Assembly: GCA_008931825.1 (NCBI GenBank)
Contig: QXVZ01030580.1
Coordinates: forward strand, 1-21,242
DNA length: 21,242 nucleotides
Direction of reading: 5' to 3'
Source of the DNA: Phallusia fumigata
Lineage: Eukaryota > Chordata > Ascidiacea > Phlebobranchia > Ascidiidae
Shown here: positions 10,070-20,092 of the stretch, piece by piece
Position numbering within the stretch: position 1 is the stretch's first letter
How the letters are laid out: each line of letters starts with the position of its first letter
Notes under the pieces: generated by a model
The model's input: only the letters and a program-made list of their open reading frames with translations
The model's database searches: none
What the model was told of the DNA's origin: nothing
Position numbers and translations under genes: made by a program

Positions 10070-12059
10070 CTGTGGTGTCTGTGCATGTCCCAAACGAAAA
10101 CAGGTTCGATGTTTGCAAAATCAGGTCGATTTTTTAACAAAGGAGGATCACATGAAAAACAAAAGAACACGCGGTAAGGTAGGCTGTCTCCGCAAACCCA
10201 CCTTTCAAACTACATATTACAGCCGTATTTAGCAGTAATCGTCACAGCTTTATTTGATATGAGGCAATAACTGTGTTACTACATAAAGACATATTCCAGC
10301 GCCCGGGGTATGACGCACGCTTTGCTGATACTCAATGTTTTGATAGCTGACTGCGTAACCTCCCTCGACCTCGGTGCAGAACGTTCAGCGTCGTGACTGG
10401 CAAAATACGGACCTGCTCTGATGAAACACATCCAGGCTTAGTCAGACTTCTCGTGAAAAGCACCTGTTCCTGTCATTACTGTCCTGGCTAACCCAACCAA
10501 AAAAACGGAACTGCCTACGGAACACAATTTGCGTTTCAAAACATCCGACTTGGTAACAACTGTAGCCGCGGCGGTTGGCCGTACGCCCAGCTACTAACTG
10601 ACGCCGCGCTGTTATGGCCACGGGACGTAGGGCAACCATTTCGACGCGTACATCCTGCTTCGGCCACCCTTCCACCCAAGAGCAACGCCTTCTTCTAAAA
10701 TTTAATTACACCTGCGTTTCCTGCCCTGTAAATCAGCGCGCCGTCGTAGCTGGGCCGAATCACGACAATATCACAAAGCCAGTGACTGCTCTGTGCCCTA
10801 CCGGTTATGGAGTGAGGTTTCCCTTCTAAGCCTGTGCCGTAGTCGCGCGGGCCAAACGCGTGTGAGACGGAAATGGCTCGTTACGCCGATCAGGAAGTAA
10901 CTCCGAGTGGCGCGTCAATGCCTAAACCGCGCACGGGGATGTCGAGCGCGCCCAATGCAGTTTGTGCCGGTTAGACATTGCGCGTATATTTTACGTTTGG
11001 ATTTTATTGCATTTTGGAGGGCACGACCAGCAATTTATCGATTTCCATGTGCCGTGCATGTCACCAGGCGTTTACCACGTCTTCCGTCTCGACGCGCACT
11101 AGATGTTCTAGATGACGGTTTAGGCCGTTTCTAATCGCTTTAGGTGCGGTGACTGCGGGTTCAAGATCTGGCGGCCGTGCATAAGCATCCAGTACACTAT
11201 AGTGCAGAGCGACGGTTCCACGAGGCCGACAGTGGGACACGGAAGCAGCTGCGAAAAATGCGCATCATCGACTGCATTTAGCGCGTCCGCCCGCCGCTGG
11301 GCGCACACCAGAGCGCGTGCAGCACTCGTGTGCAACAAAGGCTATAGTGGTGTAGTGCACAGCGACATCGCGCGGACAGGTCGTTAGTGCGGAAACGTGG
11401 CTGTTGAGGTTTTGCTCGAGTAAAACAAAAAACGACGGCGGTTTCCGTTTACCCTTATTTATAGCTAGACTTGCTCTCGACACGACAGCATGGAACTACC
11501 CTCTACTAAGCGTTTGGGAATCTGTTGTGCGAGCTCTCAGTCACTGTCAACAGTAGGGAAGACGGATTGCGCACAGGTGAGCAAATAACAACGCTGGAAT
11601 TGCGACAGCGTCACTGAGGGAATATTATTATCCACGCGGTACAACCCGTTGAACTACTTTCCTTCAAGAATTACAGGCAAAGCATGTTTGAAATCGTCTA
11701 ATCTCTGCTGCTTATGAGGCTACATCGTGCAAAAGAGACACCAATGAACAACAATTTGTCGTAATAGCTGCAGAGCGTTCCACCTTAATCCACCAATTGT
11801 GCCCTCCATTATTTTCGCGCCTCATAACGTATCAACGTTGCGCAGATATTTCCGGCTTGTAAATTGTTTTAGTGCAATGGAGTCTATGATTTCTCTCACC
11901 GAGCGAGATAAAACCATCTCAACATTCGCAGCAACAAAATCTCCACACTCGCCGCCGCTGTTTCTATGTCTACTCTCCTAAACAAAAACCCTCCAGCCTA
12001 TTTTAGCACAAACCGCGAAGTTCCGCACAAACGCGTTGCCAGATTATGTGCGAATGCTA

Positions 12060-12282
12060 GCTGCCGGTTTGACAAATGGCCCAGTGAGCAAATGAGCGGC
12101 GGTCTGTACACACAAAAAAGGTTGACGATTCCATTGTCCGCTCCTGTCACCCGCTTCCGCCGCCCGCCCCNGCTGCCGGTTTGACAAATGGCCCAGTGAG
12201 CAAATGAGCGGCGGTCTGTACACACAAAAAAGGTTGACGATTCCATTGTCCGCTCCTGTCACCCGCTTCCGCCGCCCGCCCC
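12060..12282. repeat. Perfect 111-bp direct duplication around a one-base gap (N at 12171)
   Basis: Bases 12060-12170 and 12172-12282 appear identical over all 111 positions, separated only by the N. Perfect identity next to a gap character points to two overlapping contig ends that were abutted instead of merged. The true sequence probably has a single copy. The repeated unit itself shows no coding or structural features. Confidence 0.95.
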
Positions 12283-12532
12283 CAGGTTCCATTGTGTTTC
12301 GCGGCGGAAACGAACGGTGCCGCGATTAGTGGTGTTTTCGGCCTCCCGTCGTACGCAAGGCTGCTGGAGCAAGACCGCAAAGGCCGCGACGCGAGGCACA
12401 ACCGGAAAACATCCCATCGACAGGAAACTCAAAACGCTTGTCAAAGAATCGAGCCGTTCGGCTTGTGGAGTTCCCCTCCCTATTTCGCCTTTTATGACTC
12501 ATGACGGTGCGCTAAGATGGTGGCGCTGCTAG

Positions 12533-12540
12533 TGACGTCA
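12533..12540. promoter_or_regulatory. CRE palindrome TGACGTCA with nearby AP-1 site
   Basis: A perfect ATF/CREB octamer, 31 bases downstream of a TGACTCA heptamer (12495-12501). Both are bZIP-type sites; the cluster lies in the presumed ELK 5' intron. Motif evidence only. Confidence 0.35.
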
Positions 12541-12983
12541 TAATCTGAGTTTATTAATACGCGAGAACATCGAAGAAGCGGGTTGAGCGCCTGGGCCCGA
12601 TTATTGACAGTACTCAGCAAGGTAGTTTCGCTTCGCACGATTAATCACCTCTTCGAGTTCCTGTTGACACTTTCTGAAACTTTTTTGAGGCCAAAACGCC
12701 CACGAGCATTTTCATTCCAGGTGAGATACAGCGCGTTGGTGCGTATCGCAAACCTTATCCCACAGCCTCTAAACCAAGATTATCTCATAGACCAGAAACA
12801 GTTTCACATCCTGCAAACGAAACTGAAAAACTTTATCGCAAAAAAGGTGTGCTGTCGCTAAACAATCTCCGGTATTTGTGGACTTGCAAGACCTTAAAAC
12901 CGTATTTTGTTTTTTTTTACACATTTGTGTCGGCGAGTTTTCAATTGCCTACGGGCAGGTGTTTTCCTAATCGACGGCTGGCT

Positions 12984-12993
12984 CTATAAATAG
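12984..12993. promoter_or_regulatory. CTATAAATAG: MEF2-type / TATA-like element
   Basis: It matches the MEF2 consensus YTA(A/T)4TAR exactly and could equally act as a TATA box. It lies in the presumed 5' intron about 2.9 kb upstream of exon 9947-10069. I see no initiator or CDS placed correctly for a promoter on either strand, so its role is open. Confidence 0.25.
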
Positions 12994-13493
12994 CCGACTT
13001 ATAGTTTACCATCGTTTACGCAACGATCAGAATGGGGCAATCTCAAGACATTTTACATCATAATTTAGACAAGTCTATTACAGACCCTTGTGCCGTCAAA
13101 AATACCACCGTCTTTCTTTCCGCACGTTCGCGCCCAAACATAAACAACACCGGGTAGACATAATTCTGTTTACACCTTTGGGGATGGGCCCGAAACCGAA
13201 CCCAATTAGGCTGCTTACGTCACACTCGATTACGTCAAGGGAAAGTAAGCCTTCGCGGCGGCAATCAATCGCGCATTACTAGGAAGTCGTAAGGAATCGT
13301 TCACAGCAGATAAGCGCACAATTAAAACACCGCCAGGAGAACGCGCCAAGCTCGCAACGGGTTGCGTCAAAATATGAACTTCTGCTTGCTTCAAAACAGG
13401 AACCACGGTCGTGCGGGGGCGAATCGCGGGGCCGCAATGCCCTGCTGCACTCCAGAAAGGCCGGGCCGTCGTTCAGCGGAAAGAAGTCATATT

Positions 13494-13726
13494 CAATGAA
13501 TAGTGGGACCCGTTCGAGCCGGATACTGTTGGTTCCTGGCAGCTGCCGTTTATAGCGCCTGAGCGTGGGAACGCATCGGAACAACGATGCCGGGCGCCCA
13601 ATCACGCAANCAATGAATAGTGGGACCCGTTCGAGCCGGATACTGTTGGTTCCTGGCAGCTGCCGTTTATAGCGCCTGAGCGTGGGAACGCATCGGAACA
13701 ACGATGCCGGGCGCCCAATCACGCAA
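13494..13726. repeat. Perfect 116-bp direct duplication around a one-base gap (N at 13610)
   Basis: Bases 13494-13609 and 13611-13726 appear identical over 116 positions with only the N between. The arrangement is the same as at 12171, which supports a systematic joining artefact. The 147-codon minus-strand frame here simply reads the duplicate twice and should not be annotated as a protein. Confidence 0.95.
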
Positions 13727-14759
13727 GCCAGCGGAAATGTTTGTTGTGTTGCCTTGTTCTAAAGCACTGCGCGCGTCGGCGGACCCGGAAGGCGCCCGGC
13801 AGTAAACTCCGACGAATGATCTTTCATTTCTCGCCCTTCTGCGATTCCGCTTTATTGTTTACCTTCCCCAAAAGCGTTTTTATTGCCGCTTTATGTTTTA
13901 CAGTTACAGGGCCATGTTTGATTTAGACACACAAGCCGAAAAGAATTGGAGGTATTTATAAGGAAAAGTTCTATTCTAACGTGTAAATACAAAGAGACAA
14001 GGCTATTTTTGAAGCATGACCATCGCCCTAGGGCAATACACAACATTCGGTAACATTTCGTTACGTTTCGAATTGCATTTCTGGCAGCAGGGCAACGTAA
14101 ACACACAGAACAGTCGAAGACGTCAAATAAGGCGCTGCTTAACACCGATATGATTCATAAACATCTCGTTAAAGTACAAGGTACCAGCACTAAGCGTTTG
14201 CGAGCGGAAAGCAGTTACGAGACGCTGACGGAACATAAATTTGCTTAACAATTAGGTGGTCGTTTGTCTTGTCTAGGGCCAAAACGGTCAAAACAAAAGC
14301 GGGTAGTAATTTCGGCGCAGTAACACAGCAATTTGCCGCCAATTGCAATGACGTTTGGGCCCCTAAGCGGTGGAAACACGTCGCAATTGTGCGCCATTGT
14401 CATCGGCATTGACCGTAATAGTTCAACCAAACTCTACGAGCACAATGGCAATTATGACTTTGCTATACCATTGTGTGTGGGGGGCGCACAATTAACCGGA
14501 CACGATGGAACAACCAAGTACGCGGCCGCGAGGGGTTGGGCCGGACCATTACGCAGGGTTAAAACGGTGCAATTTCCTCTTCCGCTTGTAGCGATCTCCA
14601 TCATTGCCGGTCCTTACTTCCGAGAGCCCTAACAAGTGCACTGGGTTCCCACGCTCACGTTGGACCCACCAGAAGACCAATAACAACACGCTTGTGGTAC
14701 ACAACATAAGCGCTGCATGGTTTACAAGAATATGCGCTGAAGGGATGAAAACCCCACTC

Positions 14760-14850
14760 GCGTTACGTATAGTGTGACGTTAAACTAAATTTGCGTTACC
14801 TGTAGTGTGACGTCAAACTACATTCGCGTTATCTAAAGGGTGACGTATTA
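14760..14850. repeat. 33-bp minisatellite, about 2.7 copies, each with a TGACGT core
   Basis: Units begin at 14760, 14793 and 14826 with GCGTTA(C/T), followed by (A/G)G(T/G)GTGACGT at the same offset. Period is 33 bases with several substitutions between copies. The middle copy contains a full TGACGTCA (14808-14815), and a further one follows at 14901. The repeat therefore multiplies CRE-like half sites. Confidence 0.85.
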
Positions 14851-15391
14851 CAAGAAATCAATCGATATCGCATAAAGGTAATTGTTGTTTTCGGCGTTAA
14901 TGACGTCAGCGAGTCCGGCGATTAACTATGGTGTTAGATGTTAAGCCGTTGACTGTCTGACGTCTGCAGAAGCCCAACCACAACACGACGCAACGCTAAG
15001 GTTATATTTAAACCGGCTGTGGCGAAATCTGGATTCCGCAAAAGGTTATCGTAAAATTAACGCACTCGTTGCATCTCTATCGTCAGAATATCTGCGCACG
15101 GGCGTTTCCTCGGCCAAGAACCAAATGTGGAGACGCGTGGCGGGTGTACGGTTTGGGTTACTTGTTCGTACAGTGCACGATCACCGCCTTGGCATTAACA
15201 CTCTGCGTCAGTTCACGCAGTACAGGCACAGCGCAGTGCGTGGATCAATAACGTACATCGAATGACGCATGGGAGTTTATGGAGGCTGTGTGAGAAGCGG
15301 GCCGTAAGCCTTGAAGCAACGCGCAGAAGCGGTCTGCGGATTTTCGTAAACTGCCTTCGCCGACCTCGCTGTGCAGCCGAACTCGTACACC

Positions 15392-15399
15392 TGACGTCA
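15392..15399. promoter_or_regulatory. CRE palindrome TGACGTCA
   Basis: A perfect octamer about 0.7 kb from the proposed ELK 5' exon at 16056. It is one of at least eight in the window. Motif only. Confidence 0.3.
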
Positions 15400-16055
15400 A
15401 TCACTCGCTTTCCGGAGAACTGAAAGCCGACGAAAACTTCGTCGCTCTTCGGGGCCATATAGCAGCAAACAAAAACAACTCGACGCGGTGCGATCGCTCT
15501 CAAATGACCGCCAGAGCATCTGGCGCTCATCCCATAAAGAAACAAAGCCGAGAGAGGGCGGCGCGAACGTAAGTAGAGCGAGCTTGTCGCTGTAAATCCG
15601 GAACTGGTCTGCGCGTAGGCGGAAGCAAATTACTGCGACGGCATATGGAGTTCGGCAGTGTTGACGTAATACTGTTCGAGCCATCACATAAGCATCCGCC
15701 CTTTTCCCTCTCGTTAAGAGCATTACACCATCATCGTGTATATTATTTGAACTACGACCGCGTTTCTCTCGTGACCCGAGGTGGAGTTTCGACTGCCGCG
15801 AAGTAAACAAGTTCTAACCACAGAGCAACTGTATCTTGTCCGGTAGTTTCGATTATCAGTGAACTGCAACCAGCCAAACTAATGTCTTCACTTTCCACTG
15901 AGCTAATTATAACGCCAGACGTGCGCAAGTCGTAATCCTATCGCCCTATCCACGCCAGTTGACACACGGGTTTCCTAAATCATGCGACCCTTACTGACTA
16001 TACAGCACAGCAACACCAACGCTACTCACAGTCACCAGTATAAAGCGTGCCTTAC

Positions 16056-16218
16056 CTTGACTGATATCAGCAGATGATTTATCGTCGGACAATTTCCGTT
16101 GACCGACTGAGCAAGGATCGGGATATTCTCGCCGTTCCAGTAGAGCCTTTTGTTCATCTACAGCGCCAATTTGAGCGTCGTGATCGTATTCAGCATTCCT
16201 GTATTTCAGAGTCATCAT
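16056..16218 (-). CDS. Candidate upstream coding exon of the ELK gene
   Basis: Seen: the minus strand has a near-consensus donor, AGTCAAG|GTAAGG, at the end of an open frame. Tandem ATGs at 16218 and 16215 give 54 codons plus one base (MMTLKYRNAEYDHD... to ...SSADISQ). The frame stays open upstream to about 16280 without another ATG, so the exon may instead begin at an acceptor TTTTCCAG at 16245, giving 189 bp, phase 1 to phase 1. The product is hydrophilic and charged with no hydrophobic core. It ends in phase 1, as exon 9947-10069 does, so it can join in frame either to that exon or directly to the ETS exon. No domain is recognised. Assignment to the ELK gene is inferred from strand, order and phase; it could belong to another minus-strand transcript. 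Confidence 0.42.
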
Positions 16219-16984
16219 ATCCGAAGAGAAAATGTAAGCGATTCCTGGAAAATCCGACCCTGATGGTAGCTCCACGCTATCTAGCTAGTCACTGCAGTGT
16301 CAGGTTTTTTATGACTAGATTTATAAATACAGTTTCTATGCACGTCTGTGACAAAAGGCAAGGAACACGTCGTAAACAACACGCATTCCCACATGCGCGT
16401 GATGAGCATGAAACGCGGCCAAAAACACCAACTAGCCCTCGATGTCTTATGATAAGACTGCCTTGTGTAGACGTGCCTTACTAACGCATCCGGGGTCGAA
16501 TGAACTCAATGGCAACCACATCCTGTACCTAGTTCCTGCGAGGTTTAGTGTTTCTCAGGCGTTCCTGTCTGGCTACTGAACTTGGTAAGACGACACGCAC
16601 GTTAGACCATAAGCTGTCGCCTTTATGGCGGTCTGGCTGCCTGCTACAGCGTTACTGGGCAACTCCACTTCGACTGGCAGCTTGAGCGCCTTACAAACTA
16701 TTCGAGATGAAACAAACTCGCACGTCCGTGGTGATATTCCGTTCGCTGCCCTGTACGAAAGCCCTTCAAGCCAGCTCCGGCCGTCGAAACAGCGGAAGTA
16801 CACGCGGCGGAGCGCAAACAAATCAGCAGAGAGCGCAACTGCGGACAAAGACCCGTGCGCCAGCGAGAAAGGCACCAGGAGGAAGCCTTGTTTCTTTAAA
16901 GGCCTTTTTCCTTTTCCGGCGGACGGCTTCTGTCGACGGCGGGGCATTCTCGGATAGATATGCTGTTCGGCTTGCGATGATTAC

Positions 16985-17122
16985 AGCTGCCTTTTCTTAG
17001 CAGTTGGAGCCCGGCTGATGATTTCATTTCCTTTTCGCTGGGGAGGTCTACTGCTGTAGCTGCTGGTGATAATGGCCGCATCTCAATTAGTGGCCTTTTC
17101 CGTGGTGTGGATGGCCTTGTGC
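16985..17122 (-). CDS. Possible further upstream minus-strand exon
   Basis: Seen: one of the best acceptors in the window, gtctttctctcttgtcag, precedes base 17122 on the minus strand. One frame is open from there to a stop at 16896 and reads TRPSTPRKRPLIEMRPLSP, then a Ser/Glu/Lys-rich segment. The other two frames stop within 14 codons. The weakness is the 3' end: the only in-phase donor I find (AGCT|GTAATC) is poor. If used, the exon is 138 bp, phase 1 to phase 1, compatible with the next exon at 16244. A basic TPRKRP patch could be a nuclear signal. No homology is recognised; it may be chance. Confidence 0.22.
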
Positions 17123-18543
17123 CTGACAAGAGAGAAAGACGTACGCCAGCTGTTCCGAGCTGTTGACACGATTACGAAAATACCTAACTTTGCGTTTCCT
17201 GCGAGCGCTTGTTTAAATATCGCGTCAGTTGTAGGCACGTAAGGTTTAGGAGAGCTGACTAGCGTTTAATGGCCTGTTTGGTTGCGCTTGTCTGACGAAA
17301 TGTGGAATAAATGCGGGGGAATTTCGGATGGTTGGAGCAAAGTACATTTCTCAACTTTTTCTGACTACGACGCCATCGCAAATACGTAGCTCAAACATGT
17401 TTGTATTTGGAACATTGTAAATTTTATTACCGGAAAGTTGACTATTGACAGGACTGTTGTCAGCTTCAAATTGTTTCCTGCAAATTGTAAAAAACAAATT
17501 TTGTGCTGATGACTATCTCACAAATGTTATTGATTTATTGCTATTATGGCCGCTAACAGTTTTTTTCACCAAACAAGATGAATTTAACACGGACCAAACA
17601 TCCAACATAACTATACACTTTCCTAATTGAATTTTGTTTTATTTTATTTTATTCGCTTTAGCTAAATCCGTTTACAAACTAAACAGTTAAAATCATTTTA
17701 AACAGCACAATATGAATAAAAAAACATAAAAAACAACAATTTGTCCATTGAATTTTATTTGTTTCAATCCTGGGGCAATGTTTCACCAATTAAGGTTACA
17801 ACAAAGCTTTTTGGCAGTCGTGTGTTCCTTGTAATTAAAACAAAACGGTCAACGCGTGCAGAAAGTCTCACGGTTTATCAAGCACTAGCCTAATCAAGGA
17901 AACAGTTAAGATTTCTTATCAGACCATACTTTACAAATAAAATTTACCTAAAACTGCAAACTTGTGGATATTTTGACGAAGGTATAAAGCTGGTTTAAGA
18001 AGAAAAAACCTCGTAAATGAGTAAAATTAGTGGTTTGTTGCGCAGTTGCAATTCGTACGTCGCATTGGTGAGTAAGGTTACCATCGATCTGAAACCAAAA
18101 ATAAGGACAACTGGACAAAAAATATGGGACAATATTAACTACAGGCGTCGCAGTGTACAAAGCGCTGACCCTTCATGCTTCGTTCGACTTTATCGAATTC
18201 CTTTTCGTTCCCAGACACGGAAGATATTTTTGCACTTGCACATTTCTTTCCTGGTTAAAAATAACAGCTTAATGTCAGCTAAAAAGATGGTCTTTCCAAC
18301 AAGCCTAGACAGTGTCGAATTCTAATTGATGCCTCAGTTGATGTTGTGAATGAGAATACGTTTCGTTAATGGTGTCACAAAGAAGGGCAAAATATCCATA
18401 ATAAAAAGGAAAGTGGTTAAATTTAACATTATTAAAGCTAAGATAACATAAGGATACTATTTGTGCAATACGTAGTTTTAGTTCAAAACTGATCACGTTG
18501 TTATAAAATGTCGTATAAATAACGTACGCGAACGTGGATTTGG

Positions 18544-18555
18544 TTTGGCGGGAAA
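18544..18555. promoter_or_regulatory. E2F-type site TTTGGCGGGAAA upstream of SFR1
   Basis: This is an exact match to the classical E2F consensus, 322 bases before the SFR1 start codon. It sits in a small cluster of CpGs (about 18510-18552) inside an otherwise CpG-poor block, as expected if this is the unmethylated SFR1 promoter. E2F drives S-phase and DNA-repair genes, which fits a recombination mediator. Binding and promoter position are inferred. Confidence 0.5.
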
Positions 18556-18827
18556 TCATTTCATAGAATTGTAATTGTAAACAAGGTTTGTGCTAACAAA
18601 ACGTTTTTAACAACTTTGAACAAATGACAGTTTATTGTCTATCTGTTAACAACATAACTGCGTTTAAAAACCAAGTAAGTAAGTTTTGATCTAGCAGTTC
18701 AATTTTAATCACCAAACATTAACAAAATAAAAATTATTTTTAATGTTGAACATTGCATTTTTATTCAAAGTTCATTACTGAACTTTCAGCAATGGTTGTA
18801 ATACTTATATATTTCCTGCTTAAGTAC

Positions 18828-18848
18828 TTTATGTATTGTCTCAAACAG
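18828..18848 (+). other. Possible splice or trans-splice acceptor in the SFR1 5' UTR
   Basis: A T-rich tract ending in ctcaaacag lies 28 bases before the SFR1 ATG. There is no in-frame ATG upstream before a TAA at 18799. A donor-like AACAAG|GTTTGT near 18584 could give a 5' UTR intron; alternatively a spliced leader could be added here if the animal trans-splices. RNA 5' ends would decide. Confidence 0.3.
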
Positions 18849-18876
18849 ACCTTGTTGGCCATTTCTGGGATATGAA

Positions 18877-19230
18877 ATGGCAGATGATTTTAATGCCGAA
18901 GTTTCGGGCAGTGATTTGAACGATGAGGATGTGTCATTAATGATTGGGGCCGTGGTTGCGTGTGAAGAAAATGAAAAGGCAAAATATGAACATAAAAATG
19001 ATGCTGTGCCAAAGGAAGAAGATTTAACAACGAACAAAAAGAGTACAGCATCTAGCAACCAAGATGCTGTGTTAATTATGGAAGATACCCACACATTTGA
19101 CCATAAGCCAGAGCCTCAAAGTGTTGAAAAGAGAAGTCTAAATGATCAATATGATTTAGAAGAACAGACTGTCAGGAAAAATGTTGAAACTCTAAGGAAA
19201 CTGAAGCTTGTAAAGAATTACAAAGAAAAG
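18877..19230 (+). CDS. SFR1: SFR1/MEI5 homologous-recombination mediator, exon 1 (residues 1-118)
   Basis: Known: SFR1 forms a complex with SWI5 and stimulates RAD51 (and DMC1 in some species) filament stability during double-strand-break repair and meiosis; it acts in the nucleus. Seen: ATG in GAAATGG context (G at -3 and +4), 118 codons, donor AAAG|GTTTAT. Residues 1-85 are acidic and low complexity, as in the poorly conserved SFR1 N-terminus. From about residue 94 a helical region begins (LEEQTVRKNVETLRKLKLVK) that continues into exon 2. The last part, KLKLVKNYKEK, resembles the vertebrate KLVKMYR segment. An overlapping out-of-frame ATG five bases upstream (18872) could form a 15-codon uORF. 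Reading without splicing gives a 149-codon frame ending in the intron, which is wrong. Confidence 0.85.
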
Positions 19231-19298
19231 GTTTATATTTGGGTCTCTTATATCTGTTCTAGTTATGGAATAATTGTTTGCATGTCTTATGTCCACAG
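19231..19298 (+). other. SFR1: 68-bp intron of SFR1
   Basis: A GT-AG intron (AAG|GTTTAT ... CTTATGTCCACAG|AAC) in phase 0. Removing it restores the conserved join KNYKEK|NNIKTLEVLIQKW. The short length fits a compact invertebrate gene. Confidence 0.85.
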
Positions 19299-19502
19299 AA
19301 CAACATCAAGACTCTTGAGGTTCTAATACAAAAATGGAGAAAAGCATCACAAATGGCATTAACTGAACTCCTTGAATATGCCCCAAAGGAACCCCGAACT
19401 TCATTGGGGCAGCTTATAACTTACCTTGGTATTGATCCTCATACTATTAAGTTTGACTCGACCAAACAAGATTTTATAAAGGAAGGCCAAAATTCAACAT
19501 AG
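19299..19502 (+). CDS. SFR1: SFR1/MEI5, exon 2: conserved C-terminal domain (residues 119-185)
   Basis: Seen: 67 codons and a TAG stop. The pattern LEVLIQKWRKASQMALTELL, then SLGQLITYLGID, then KFDSTKQDFI closely follows vertebrate SFR1 (LETLIKKWR..SQ..LYEL, SLTQLIDHYGLD, and a final acidic DF/EF motif). Known: this C-terminal part of SFR1/Mei5 forms the coiled-coil that pairs with SWI5 and contacts RAD51. The full protein is 185 residues, shorter than the human one (about 245), with the difference in the variable N-terminus. The identification rests on the C-terminal motif order recalled from the family, so orthology should be confirmed by profile search, but I know of no other family with this arrangement. 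Confidence 0.88.
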   Translation, partial: NNIKTLEVLIQKWRKASQMALTELLEYAPKEPRTSLGQLITYLGIDPHTIKFDSTKQDFIKEGQNST

Positions 19503-19641
19503 TATTAAGTTTGTTTTAACAGCATATGTAAGTTTGTTAATAATTCTTTTCTTTCGCTTTTAAACAACTTTCTCTTGCGTTTGTAACAAATGTATGATTT
19601 ATTTATTTTGTCACATATTTTTTAACTTGTGCTAGCTGTAG

Positions 19642-19647
19642 ATTAAA
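19642..19647 (+). terminator. SFR1: Possible SFR1 poly(A) signal ATTAAA
   Basis: The common variant hexamer, 140 bases after the SFR1 stop. It is the only good plus-strand signal before 19750; no AATAAA was seen on this strand in that interval. Confidence 0.4.
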
Positions 19648-19727
19648 CTTAAAGGCTGAAACAAAGATGTCAATCTTAACGCTACTGCGATTGCTATTAA
19701 CAATAGCTCACAGTAAGAAAAGTATAG

Positions 19728-19733
19728 TTTATT
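19728..19733 (-). terminator. Possible minus-strand poly(A) signal AATAAA
   Basis: TTTATT on the plus strand, so AATAAA on the minus strand, 360 bases past the stop of the proposed minus-strand terminal exon. Two further copies overlap at 19597-19606. They support a gene converging on SFR1 but are common in AT-rich DNA. Confidence 0.3.
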
Positions 19734-20092
19734 GAACAATCCACTCTGAAATTCACTGTAAATTTTCATTGGCACATTTCCATCACAAGAAACAAATTTA
19801 AGTTTGCTACAACTTTGCAGTTTTTAAGCAACCACCTTTACAATTAATTCCAATTTACATGGTATCAACCCAAAACAAAATGTGATTTTGTGAGTTTGGT
19901 GTTCAGCATCACTTTTTAGGTATGGGAAAATCAGCAATGCTGAAAAAAGTTACATGATTTCAAAAAATCATGGCGATTTGTTGTTGCATTCTACTTGCAT
20001 ATTATGAAAAAAACATCAAACACACATGACAAAAATCACAAATAAGTTAACACAAACACCACTTGTATTGACAGTTTTGAACTTAAATATCA

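Larger units (their letters stand above)
10070..16055 (-). other. About 6 kb of presumed ELK 5' intron
   Basis: Bounded by donor CAAG|GTAAGG at 16055 and the proposed acceptor at 10070. It holds both single-N assembly gaps with their duplications, a 33-bp minisatellite, four TGACGTCA palindromes (12533, 14808, 14901, 15392), and a TATA/MEF2-like CTATAAATAG. Frames at 11966-12401 and 13279-13722 run across the N gaps and are artefacts of the duplications. No other exon is supported. Confidence 0.45.
17130..18848. other. Head-to-head intergenic region and composition boundary
   Basis: It lies between the 5' side of the minus-strand ELK gene and the plus-strand SFR1 gene. CpG-rich DNA gives way to AT-rich, CpG-poor DNA at about 17,300-17,450. 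It contains a short TTTTA run (17636-17653) and small poly-A/T tracts. The one open frame with some protein character (18017-18325 plus) has a strong internal donor but no acceptor partner. No confident exon. Confidence 0.6.

Noticed and set aside
11966-12401. Overlapping frames on both strands crossing position 12171
   Set aside because: They depend on the N and the duplicated 111 bp, and have no recognisable domain.
13279-13722. 147-codon minus-strand open frame with an internal repeat
   Set aside because: The repeat is the 116-bp duplication around the N at 13610 read twice; there is no independent coding evidence.
15397-15810. 137-codon minus-strand frame
   Set aside because: No domain and no good splice borders; it lies within presumed intron and overlaps other random frames.
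16625-16957. 110-codon plus-strand frame starting with a true ATG
   Set aside because: No family resemblance and no supporting promoter or splice context; it overlaps the minus-strand candidate exon region and several other open frames in the same GC-rich stretch.
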